Of a stretch of DNA of 6,100 bases, positions 1-4,998 are shown piece after piece (position 1 is the first letter of the stretch; the number at the start of each line of letters is the position of its first letter). A model generated the notes under the pieces. It saw only the letters and a list, made by a program, of their open reading frames with translations, was not told where the DNA came from and did not search any database. The stretch comes from Caryophanales bacterium UBA3620 (lineage in GTDB: Bacteria; Bacillota_I; Bacilli_A; RF39; UBA660): the NCBI GenBank assembly GCA_002375205.1, contig DFLL01000039.1:1-6100 (forward strand), in the 5' to 3' direction. The translations under genes and the position numbers were made by a program.

Positions 1-224
1 TCTTTATTGATGCTATCTTCGAAGTCTTCAGTGGTGCTGAGGTAGAATCCTTTGGAGAAATTATATCTTCTCTTACAACTACTATTCCTAAAATACTAAA
101 GAAGTATAGTTCATTATCTGAAGAAGAGAAAAAGACAATGACCGAAATGATTAAAAAGTTTATCGTCTCATATATCAATGTTCTTCGAAAAAAGAAAAAT
201 GTTCTTCAAAAAAAGAAAAAGTAA
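1..224 (+). CDS. 3' end of an unrecognised gene with Lys-rich tail
   Basis: The open frame enters from the left edge (first full codon at position 3) and runs 73 codons to a TAA at 222-224. The start lies outside the window. I do not recognise the family. The visible part begins FIDAIFEVFSGAEVESFGEI, continues with a Ser/Thr-rich stretch and then an amphipathic helical segment containing SLSEEEKKTMTEMIKKF, and ends in a very basic tail. No hydrophobic segment long enough for a membrane helix is visible. The basic tail comes from a duplicated 21-bp unit, so the C-terminus may have been extended recently. The stop codon abuts the -35 box of the next promoter and no terminator hairpin separates them. 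The frame is supported by its length, by the other two forward frames being closed, and by ordinary codon use for this AT-rich genome. Confidence 0.7.
   Translation, partial: FIDAIFEVFSGAEVESFGEIISSLTTTIPKILKKYSSLSEEEKKTMTEMIKKFIVSYINVLRKKKNVLQKKKK
180..221 (+). repeat. 21-bp tandem duplication in the 3' end of the first gene
   Basis: Two adjacent 21-base units (180-200 and 201-221) begin gttcttc and continue as an A-rich stretch. They differ at only two positions. The unit is a multiple of three, so the copies encode VLRKKKN followed by VLQKKKK without breaking the frame. The second copy ends immediately before the stop codon. This looks like a slippage or duplication event that lengthened a lysine-rich tail. 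Confidence 0.85.
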
Positions 225-254
225 TTGACATTTATATATTTTAAATGATACTAT
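225..254 (+). promoter_or_regulatory. sigma-A-type promoter for the 279-899 gene
   Basis: A perfect TTGACA -35 box lies at 225-230, directly after the preceding TAA. With an 18-bp spacer it is followed by TACTAT at 249-254, preceded by TG at 246-247, giving an extended -10. Transcription would begin near 260, a few bases before the AGGAGG ribosome site at 266-271, so the leader is very short. GATACT at 247-252, with 16 bp spacing, is an alternative -10. Confidence 0.65.
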
Positions 255-278
255 AACCATTGTTCAGGAGGTTAGATT

Positions 279-899
279 ATGAAAGATTATACATTAAATA
301 AAGAAGATGAAAGAGCATTTATATTAAATTATGAAGTCAAAGATAATAAAATAATAGTAAATTTTGCTTCAGGAAAAAAATACGAAGTACCATATACGGA
401 GGAAGATGAAAAAATCATATTAACATTAATGAAAGAGCAAGTTAATAACACAGAAAAATTTGAGAAGACAGCCAAAAAGAAATTAAAGGTAATGACAAGA
501 TGGATTATATACAGTATCGTTAACATTGTTTTTGTTGCTACTATATTATTAACTGGTAGTAGCACTACTCCAGTAGTACAAGTTATTTGTGGTTCTTTGT
601 TTATATTGAGTGGTATTTTAAAGTCATGTGTACTAGTAGATATTAAAACAAAATTAAAGGATTTAAAGAAGAATCAATTATTTTTAGATAATGAAGATTT
701 TTTTAAATCTAAAGAAAAGACAAATACTGATGCTTTGAACAAAGAAGAAACTGTAAGAGAAACTATTACTTTAAATGATATTGATAAAATGTCATACAAT
801 GAAGTAAAGGAAATGGTTGACATTGCAAGATTTAATGATGATATTGGTCTGGATTTTACTGAAGTACCTAAAGCAAAAGCAAGAGTATTAAGAAAATAA
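279..899 (+). CDS. two-helix membrane protein of unknown function
   Basis: This 206-residue protein is not one I can name. Residues about 10-50 form a small predicted beta-rich N-terminal segment (YEVKDNKIIVNF, then SGKKYEVPYT, then an acidic EEDEK helix start). A basic helix follows at 55-72. Two hydrophobic segments, about 74-92 (WIIYSIVNIVFVATILL) and 98-120, are joined by a short Ser/Thr/Gly turn. The rest, 121-206, is charged and hydrophilic, with both termini probably cytoplasmic. There is no signal peptide and no catalytic motif I can see. The start is fixed by CAGGAGG at 265-271, about 7 bases before the ATG. The SDR gene starts 45 bases downstream with no terminator between, so the two may be co-transcribed. 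A role at the membrane is inferred from topology only. Confidence 0.85.
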   Translation: MKDYTLNKEDERAFILNYEVKDNKIIVNFASGKKYEVPYTEEDEKIILTLMKEQVNNTEKFEKTAKKKLKVMTRWIIYSIVNIVFVATILLTGSSTTPVVQVICGSLFILSGILKSCVLVDIKTKLKDLKKNQLFLDNEDFFKSKEKTNTDALNKEETVRETITLNDIDKMSYNEVKEMVDIARFNDDIGLDFTEVPKAKARVLRK

Positions 900-944
900 T
901 CACCAAATAGATAAATATCCATATATTATCCTAGGAGGAAATAT

Positions 945-1868
945 ATGAATTTTGATTATAAATATGGAAATAATTATTATAAATATTATGATAATAAAGT
1001 AGGGGTAAAAAGTACTGTTTATAATATCTTGGCCCCAGAGCAATCGCAAGATGTACAACCAGGTATGGAATATGTCATGAAACCACTTCCAATATTTGAT
1101 AATCCAAATTATAAAGGTAGTGGTAAATTAACTGATAAAGTAGCCATTGTAACCGGAGGCGATAGCGGACTAGGCCGAGCTTGTAGTATCGCTTTTGTTA
1201 AAGAAGGAGCTAAAGTCGTAATCGTCTATCTAAATGAAGATAAAGATGCAAATGATACTAAAAATTATATTGAAAAACTAGGCGGAGAATGTCTTCTTAT
1301 AAAAGGAGACATAACTAGTCATAATTTCTGCAGAGAAGTAGTAAATAAAACATTAAATAAATATGGTAAAATAGATGTATTAGTAAATAATGCTGGCGTT
1401 CAATATCAAAAAGATTATCTCGAAGATATCCCCGATGATCAATTTGACTGGACAATGAAAGTAAATGTCTATGGCATGTTTTATCTAACTAAAGAAGCTC
1501 TTCCTTACATGAAAAGTGGTTCTTCTATTATAAACTTATCATCGGTAACGGCCTTCTATGGTGAACCTCAATTAATTGACTATGTAACAACTAAGGCCGC
1601 TATTATCGGTTTTACTAGAAGTTTAGCCAGAAACTTAGCTTTAAAAAATATTAGAGTAAATGCCATAGCTCCAGGTTTTTTCTGGACACCATTACAACCA
1701 GCTTGCTGGGTAGCGGAGAAAATACCATCACTTGGTTCTGATGCTGCTATGGCAAGGGGAGCAATGCCATATGAACTAGCACCAACTTTTGTCTACTTAG
1801 CTTCAAATGATTCAAGTTATGTAACCGGAGAAACCATTCATGTCAATGGAGGACAAATAATGGGATAA
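945..1868 (+). CDS. short-chain dehydrogenase/reductase (SDR), general-stress type
   Basis: This is a complete 307-residue classical SDR, predicted to be a cytosolic NAD(P)(H)-dependent oxidoreductase acting on an alcohol or carbonyl. The Rossmann cofactor motif TGGDSGLGRA is at 70-79 and NNAG at 148-151. The catalytic set is complete: Asn174, Ser200, Tyr213 and Lys217 (YVTTK), with the usual 13-residue Ser-Tyr spacing. The VNAIAPGFFWTPLQP and VTGETIHVNGG blocks are diagnostic of the Bacillus YdaD/YhdF/YhxC-like 'general stress protein 39' subgroup. So is the segment QPGMEYVMKPLP before the Rossmann fold. The first 25 residues are an unusual Tyr/Asn/Lys-rich stretch. The start has an excellent TAGGAGGA site at 932-939. 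The substrate cannot be told from sequence, and stress induction is inferred from the subgroup only. The 3' end runs into the shared terminator. Confidence 0.95.
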   Translation: MNFDYKYGNNYYKYYDNKVGVKSTVYNILAPEQSQDVQPGMEYVMKPLPIFDNPNYKGSGKLTDKVAIVTGGDSGLGRACSIAFVKEGAKVVIVYLNEDKDANDTKNYIEKLGGECLLIKGDITSHNFCREVVNKTLNKYGKIDVLVNNAGVQYQKDYLEDIPDDQFDWTMKVNVYGMFYLTKEALPYMKSGSSIINLSSVTAFYGEPQLIDYVTTKAAIIGFTRSLARNLALKNIRVNAIAPGFFWTPLQPACWVAEKIPSLGSDAAMARGAMPYELAPTFVYLASNDSSYVTGETIHVNGGQIMG

Positions 1869-1899
1869 AAAAAGGATAGTGAGTAATCACTATCTTTTT
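1867..1899. terminator. bidirectional intrinsic terminator between convergent SDR and SOD genes
   Basis: A perfect 8-bp stem, GATAGTGA (1875-1882) with TCACTATC (1887-1894), encloses a GTAA tetraloop (GNRA type on the + strand). The + strand has T5 at 1895-1899. The - strand sees T7 from the A-run at 1867-1873. The element can therefore stop both the SDR transcript and the SOD transcript. It overlaps the SDR stop codon and includes the last codons and stop of the SOD gene. Confidence 0.9.
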
Positions 1900-2495
1900 G
1901 CATTTAGTAAATTTCTGTATACTTTATTAAAATCAATTATATTAAATATATTTTCTAAGTATTTTTTCCTATCTAAATTATACTTTATATAATAGGCGTG
2001 TTCCCACATATCAATACTCATAATTGGTATAAATTCATAGAAATAGGGACTATCCCAATTAGGAAGATTAATAATTCTAAGTTTATTATTCTTATCCAGT
2101 ACTAAATAAGTCCAGCCACTTTCCTTAAGCTCTAACGCCATATCAATAAATTCTTTTTTAAAATCATCAAAAGAGCCAAAGCACTTATTAATTTTCTTTG
2201 CTAATCCCTTAGGTACTAATACTTTATTATTAGTTAAATGATCAAAGTATAAAGAATGATTTAAATATCCTCCTAAATTAAATGAAAGATCACTATTATT
2301 CTTAAAAGTAAAAATATTAATATTTATAGCAAGTTCTTCTGGAGAATACCTATAATCATAATTATTCTCTTTTAGTAACATATTTAATTTATCTGTATAA
2401 TTCTTATAATGACCATTATAATGTAAGTTAAGTGTCTTATCATCAATTACTGGTTCTAAACTATTATAAGGTAGAATTATTCTTTCATATTCCAT
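1890..2495 (-). CDS. divergent Fe/Mn superoxide dismutase family protein
   Basis: This 201-residue protein has the length and order of blocks of the Fe/Mn SOD family (superoxide to peroxide plus oxygen, cytosolic). The N-terminal hairpin block LPYNSLEPVIDDKT is followed by metal ligand His25, gateway His29 and Tyr33. The NHSLYF block supplies His80. SGWTYLVLD and PNWDSP lead to MWEHAYY, which supplies Asp162, Glu165 and His166. All four expected metal ligands are present. Departures are clear. The usual HHxxHHxxY is HYxxHYxxY. The usual Gln of NQDSP is Trp147, and Gly76 sits at the alternative Gln position used by iron enzymes, so no outer-sphere Gln is seen. NHSLFW ends in Phe. Metal identity, and even SOD activity, are therefore uncertain. 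Translation starts behind a weak GGTGAT site. The stop codon lies inside the shared terminator. Confidence 0.9.
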   Translation of the reverse strand: MEYERIILPYNSLEPVIDDKTLNLHYNGHYKNYTDKLNMLLKENNYDYRYSPEELAININIFTFKNNSDLSFNLGGYLNHSLYFDHLTNNKVLVPKGLAKKINKCFGSFDDFKKEFIDMALELKESGWTYLVLDKNNKLRIINLPNWDSPYFYEFIPIMSIDMWEHAYYIKYNLDRKKYLENIFNIIDFNKVYRNLLNAKR

Positions 2496-2509
2496 AGTAT
2501 CACCAATTA

Positions 2510-2515
2510 ATTATA
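2510..2515 (-). promoter_or_regulatory. possible -10 box for the SOD gene
   Basis: The leftward strand carries a perfect TATAAT 14 bases before the SOD start codon. No convincing -35 is found at 16-18 bp spacing, where the sequence falls inside the upstream terminator hairpin. A start site about 7 bases downstream would leave almost no leader before the GGTGAT site. In such AT-rich DNA the hexamer could be chance. Read-through from the upstream gene is the alternative. Confidence 0.35.
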
Positions 2516-2524
2516 TGTGTATCT

Positions 2525-2551
2525 AAAAAAGTACTAGAAATACTAGTACTT
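2525..2551 (-). terminator. intrinsic terminator of the TPR-like gene
   Basis: Read leftward, AAGTACTAG (2543-2551) pairs perfectly with CTAGTACTT (2529-2537) around a 5-base loop. A T6 run follows (2525-2530, overlapping the stem foot). The stem includes part of the stop codon at 2550-2552. On the + strand there is no good T-run, so it acts mainly leftward. Confidence 0.85.
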
Positions 2552-3425
2552 ATTTAATACCATATCTTTTAATAAATTTATCACTTTGACTAAGCCCTTT
2601 TACCATTGGTTTATCTTCTACATTCATATAATTTAAATCAGTGCAAGGTAAATTTTTGTGATCCACAACAGGAAACATTGTAATAATATTTTTAGTATCA
2701 TGAAATGTGACTACTTTAAAATAATCTGCCTTTTTTCCTTTAGATAAACCACAATCATCATATTTGAAATAATATAAATCTTCGATAAAACCAAAACCAT
2801 ATAATACTCCGTTATCAGTCATTAAATATTTATCTATTTCTGATACTATTTTTTCAATAGGAAAATTATTTTTAAAAACACTTAATTTCTCATCGTCATC
2901 GACAGTATCTTCATCGACATGTTTTTTTACATGATATAAAAAGTCGCTCGTTTGATATTCAATAGCTTGTCTGATTAAATAGAAATATTTTTTTCTGCAA
3001 TCATTTTCAAGAAGATTTAGTTTGATTTCGCAATATAAAGCTATTCTTTCTAAATCCATATTTTTTGTATATTTATATTTAGAATAATAAAGTTCCAATG
3101 CATCCTTATATTTTTTCTGCCTACATAGTAGTCTTAACTTAGCATAAATGATATTACAATTTAGAAAATTAATTTTTTCTGAATTATTACTAATAAAGAA
3201 TTTGTTATCATTTTTGTATGCATCATCAAGGCTATCTAATACATTGCTTGCTTCGTCATATAATCCAAGCGTAATTAAACAACTTGCATAAAAAGAATAT
3301 GCTGAATAATCCTTAGGAAAATCATTTAAATAATTTTCGAATAATACTTTAGCTTGACGTGGATCACTTTCAACTTTTTTAAGTATTTTATTAAATTGCC
3401 ATTCATCATAAAATTTATTTCTCAT
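2550..3425 (-). CDS. TPR-like helical protein with unrecognised C-terminal domain
   Basis: This is a 291-residue soluble protein. Residues about 10-140 are consecutive helix pairs with TPR-like spacing and residues. Examples are PRQAKVLFENYLNDFPKDYSA at 22-42, the ASCLITLGLYDEASNVLDSL pair at 47-66, and AKLRLLCRQKKYKDALELYY at 95-114, with alternating small and aromatic positions. An acidic linker (DEDTVDDDEK, 171-180) leads to a C-terminal domain of about 105 residues. Its blocks are NGVLYGFGFIEDLYYFKYDD, DYFKVVTFHDTKNIITMFPV (234-253) and SQSDKFIKRYGIK (279-291), with His242 and Asp243 prominent. I do not recognise that domain. TPR-type repeats usually mediate protein binding. The start has a strong GAGGGGGG site at 3430-3437, and a near-consensus promoter lies just upstream, so this is its own transcription unit. 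Confidence 0.85.
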   Translation of the reverse strand: MRNKFYDEWQFNKILKKVESDPRQAKVLFENYLNDFPKDYSAYSFYASCLITLGLYDEASNVLDSLDDAYKNDNKFFISNNSEKINFLNCNIIYAKLRLLCRQKKYKDALELYYSKYKYTKNMDLERIALYCEIKLNLLENDCRKKYFYLIRQAIEYQTSDFLYHVKKHVDEDTVDDDEKLSVFKNNFPIEKIVSEIDKYLMTDNGVLYGFGFIEDLYYFKYDDCGLSKGKKADYFKVVTFHDTKNIITMFPVVDHKNLPCTDLNYMNVEDKPMVKGLSQSDKFIKRYGIK

Positions 3426-3449
3426 TTTTCCCCCCTCAAAACGTTAGAT

Positions 3450-3478
3450 ATTATAACAATATTTTTTATATAAGTCAA
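3450..3478 (-). promoter_or_regulatory. strong sigma-A-type promoter for the TPR-like gene
   Basis: Read leftward, TTGACT (3473-3478) is separated by exactly 17 bp from a perfect TATAAT (3450-3455). This is the best -35/-10 pair in the window. The predicted start site near 3443 gives a leader of about 18 bases carrying the GAGGGGGG site. The -35 begins two bases after the T-run of the ferredoxin terminator. Confidence 0.85.
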
Positions 3479-3479
3479 C

Positions 3480-3502
3480 AAAAAAAGAAGATTACTCTTC
3501 TT
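3480..3502 (-). terminator. intrinsic terminator of the ferredoxin gene
   Basis: Read leftward, AAGAAGA (3496-3502) pairs with TCTTCTT (3485-3491) around a GTAA tetraloop, followed by T7 (3480-3486). The stem starts in the last Glu codons and the loop contains the TAA stop. It is AT-rich and probably modest in strength, which matters because the next gene's promoter begins immediately after it. Confidence 0.75.
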
Positions 3503-3686
3503 CAATAGCACCAGTAGGACAAGATTCCATAGCCACAGTAGCATCTTCTTCTAATTTCTCTGGTATAGGACTTGCTACTACTTTAGCTAAATTATCATCG
3601 TCAAAGTCAAATACTTTATCACAAATACTTACACATTGTCCGCATCCAATACATTTATCTTTATTAACTATTAATTTCATAATCAT
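3492..3686 (-). CDS. single-cluster [4Fe-4S] ferredoxin
   Basis: This small soluble electron carrier has 64 residues, typical of monocluster bacterial ferredoxins such as that of Thermotoga. The cluster ligands are Cys12, Cys15 and Cys18 (CIGCGQC) and Cys56 in SCPTGAI. Cys22 (CVSIC) corresponds to the Cys that forms a disulphide in the Thermotoga protein, but its partner before the CPTGAI block is missing here, so Cys22 should be free. The middle is acidic (DFDDDN), as usual for a docking surface. The start could be Met1 or Met3. MKLIVNKDKC from Met3 resembles the usual N-terminus, and the GAGGAAGG site at 3688-3695 can serve both. It has its own promoter and terminator, so no partner enzyme is indicated by an operon. 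Confidence 0.96.
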   Translation of the reverse strand: MIMKLIVNKDKCIGCGQCVSICDKVFDFDDDNLAKVVASPIPEKLEEDATVAMESCPTGAIEEE

Positions 3687-3703
3687 ACCTTCCTCTCATA
3701 ATA

Positions 3704-3732
3704 ATTATATAAAAAATAGACAAAAAATGCAA
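3704..3732 (-). promoter_or_regulatory. promoter for the ferredoxin gene
   Basis: Read leftward, TTGCAT (3727-3732) lies 17 bp from a perfect TATAAT (3704-3709). The predicted start site is near 3697, just ahead of the AGAGGAAGG ribosome site, so the leader is very short. The -35 is only a partial match, but the spacing and -10 are good. Confidence 0.65.
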
Positions 3733-3757
3733 TAAAATCTTTTATTTCATATAAAAT

Positions 3758-3769
3758 TATGATATCATA
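3758..3769 (+). promoter_or_regulatory. extended -10 promoter within a 12-bp palindrome, for the 3795 gene
   Basis: TGaTATCAT (3760-3768) is an extended -10 with only a poor -35 (TTTATT at 17 bp). Transcription would start near 3775, twenty bases before the start codon. The element sits inside TATGATATCATA, a perfect 12-bp palindrome, which could be an operator or simply a consequence of the AT-rich -10. It diverges from the ferredoxin promoter. Confidence 0.5.
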
Positions 3770-3794
3770 TAGTTAAAGATAAGGTAGTGGTGCT

Positions 3795-4532
3795 ATGGAA
3801 AGTAGAATGGAAAAATATTATGAAAAAGATTTAAGTCTATTTGAAAGAAGTAAAAGAAATGAAGCATTATATAAAGATGTATCTAAAGAAATATCTGATT
3901 TAGAAAATTTACCTATACCAGATAATTCTAATGAGATTGATTTAGACGGCTTAAAGAAAATAATTTATAGTAGAGATGAATATAGGAAGGCAAAAAAGGA
4001 AGAAAAAGAGGTTATAAAAGAAGATATACCAGTAGAGAAACCAACTAAAGATAATCGAATATATGATATTAATGTCTTACTAGAAAATGCTAAGAATGAA
4101 ATAAATCGAAGTAACGAAGTTACTAATACTAAAAAAATTAATCATAACTTCTTAACAACTTTAGAAGAAGAAAAAATACCATATCATGATGATGCTATCG
4201 AATTATCAAATATGGAACCAGATAAAAAGAAAGAAGTAAGTGAAGACTCATTACCACTAGATTTACTCGTAGACCTAAAAGGTAATGATAATACTGTTGT
4301 TACTGACCCAATTGTTAAAGAAGAAGTAACAATGATTAAGAAAATAAAAGATGGTGAAACCTTCTATAGTGGTTCATTTAACTTTACTAAGAAAGATTTT
4401 GATGAAGTAGAAGATAATGATGACTTTATGGATGATACTTCTGGTAATGTCGTAAAAATAATATTCTTAATACTAGGTCTCATTGTAATAGCAGCGGCTA
4501 TCTACTTTATACTAACTAAATATGTTTTATAA
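3795..4532 (+). CDS. acidic tail-anchored membrane protein, unknown function
   Basis: This 245-residue protein has a single hydrophobic segment at about 219-241 (VVKIIFLILGLIVIAAAIYF), followed by only a few residues. It therefore should be anchored by its C-terminus with the long N-terminal part in the cytoplasm. The N-terminal part is highly charged. Predicted helices lie at about 1-38 and 50-78, and a YDINVLLENAKNEINRS helix at 90-106. These are separated by Pro/Asp/Asn-rich disordered stretches. An aromatic patch, TFYSGSFNFTKKDFDE, at 189-204 precedes an acidic run (EVEDNDDFMDD). I do not recognise the family and see no enzyme motif. A membrane-tethered adaptor is plausible but unproven. 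The start follows GGTAGTGGTG, and Met5 is an alternative. The next gene starts 8 bases after the stop. Confidence 0.85.
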   Translation: MESRMEKYYEKDLSLFERSKRNEALYKDVSKEISDLENLPIPDNSNEIDLDGLKKIIYSRDEYRKAKKEEKEVIKEDIPVEKPTKDNRIYDINVLLENAKNEINRSNEVTNTKKINHNFLTTLEEEKIPYHDDAIELSNMEPDKKKEVSEDSLPLDLLVDLKGNDNTVVTDPIVKEEVTMIKKIKDGETFYSGSFNFTKKDFDEVEDNDDFMDDTSGNVVKIIFLILGLIVIAAAIYFILTKYVL

Positions 4533-4540
4533 GGTGAAAT

Positions 4541-4870
4541 ATGTATAATATTAAATTACAGAATAATGAACAAATAAAAGAAATATTTGATGATATATTA
4601 TTAAAGATAAGTAATGATAATATAGATGTATCTGTAATAATAACTAATATAAGATTTATCATTCTTTCTATACCTAAAGATACAGAATCATTTAGAGTAG
4701 GTAGAGTAATAAATAATCCTAATTATAAAGAAATAATATTTGAAACAGATATAAATAATATTATTAATATTGAAAAAGAAGATAATTATTATAAATATAT
4801 TTTAAAAGATACTAATTATTTCTATTTAAATAGTAATAAAATATATAATTTTCTTCATCAAAATAAATAA
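4541..4870 (+). CDS. small protein with predicted PH-like fold, coupled to the upstream gene
   Basis: This 109-residue protein is very rich in Ile, Asn and Tyr, with no signal peptide and no membrane segment. The order of elements recalls small bacterial PH-like domains. A strand block VSVIITNIRFIILSIP (30-45) resembles the 'TNKRLI' strand pair of those domains. It is followed by NYKEIIFETDINNIINIE (61-78), then KYILKD and TNYFYLNS strands, and a final helix (NKIYNFLHQNK). That assignment is an inference from pattern, not a recognised family. Its ribosome site AAGGTGA (4531-4537) overlaps the TAA of the tail-anchored protein's gene, so the two are translationally coupled and probably act together. 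No terminator follows; the tRNA promoter begins within or right after the 3' end. Confidence 0.8.
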   Translation: MYNIKLQNNEQIKEIFDDILLKISNDNIDVSVIITNIRFIILSIPKDTESFRVGRVINNPNYKEIIFETDINNIINIEKEDNYYKYILKDTNYFYLNSNKIYNFLHQNK

Positions 4871-4874
4871 AGTA

Positions 4875-4883
4875 TGATATAAT
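4875..4883 (+). promoter_or_regulatory. extended -10 promoter for tRNA-Arg
   Basis: TGaTATAAT is a perfect extended -10 located 9 bases before the mature tRNA 5' end. The expected start site is near 4890, leaving a 5' leader of only a few bases. A matching -35 is weak (TCATCA or TTCATC at 17-18 bp, inside the preceding coding sequence). Confidence 0.65.
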
Positions 4884-4892
4884 TATATGTGT

Positions 4893-4969
<77 letters not shown>

Positions 4970-4998
4970 TTTTAATTATATAATAAGGGAGATAAATA

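Noticed and set aside
329..565. A 78-codon leftward open frame inside the membrane protein gene.
   Set aside because: It lies fully within the better supported 279-899 gene, which has a promoter and an AGGAGG site. The hydrophobic look reflects the complement of AT-rich codons.
555..580. Inverted repeat-like gtagtag/ctact in the membrane protein gene.
   Set aside because: It lies inside coding sequence for the Gly-Ser-Ser-Thr-Thr turn, is short and imperfect, and has no T-run. Codon composition explains it.
674..922. An 82-codon leftward open frame over the end of the membrane protein gene.
   Set aside because: It overlaps the coding region, has no convincing ribosome site or promoter, and makes no recognisable protein.
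1890..3686. SOD, TPR-like protein and ferredoxin as a single redox operon.
   Set aside because: Terminators separate all three genes, and the TPR-like and ferredoxin genes each have a clear promoter, so shared function cannot be argued from an operon.
4979..4984. TATAAT between the tRNA and the 250-residue protein gene as a promoter.
   Set aside because: No -35 fits at 16-18 bp, and a start site 7 bases downstream would remove part of the ribosome site.
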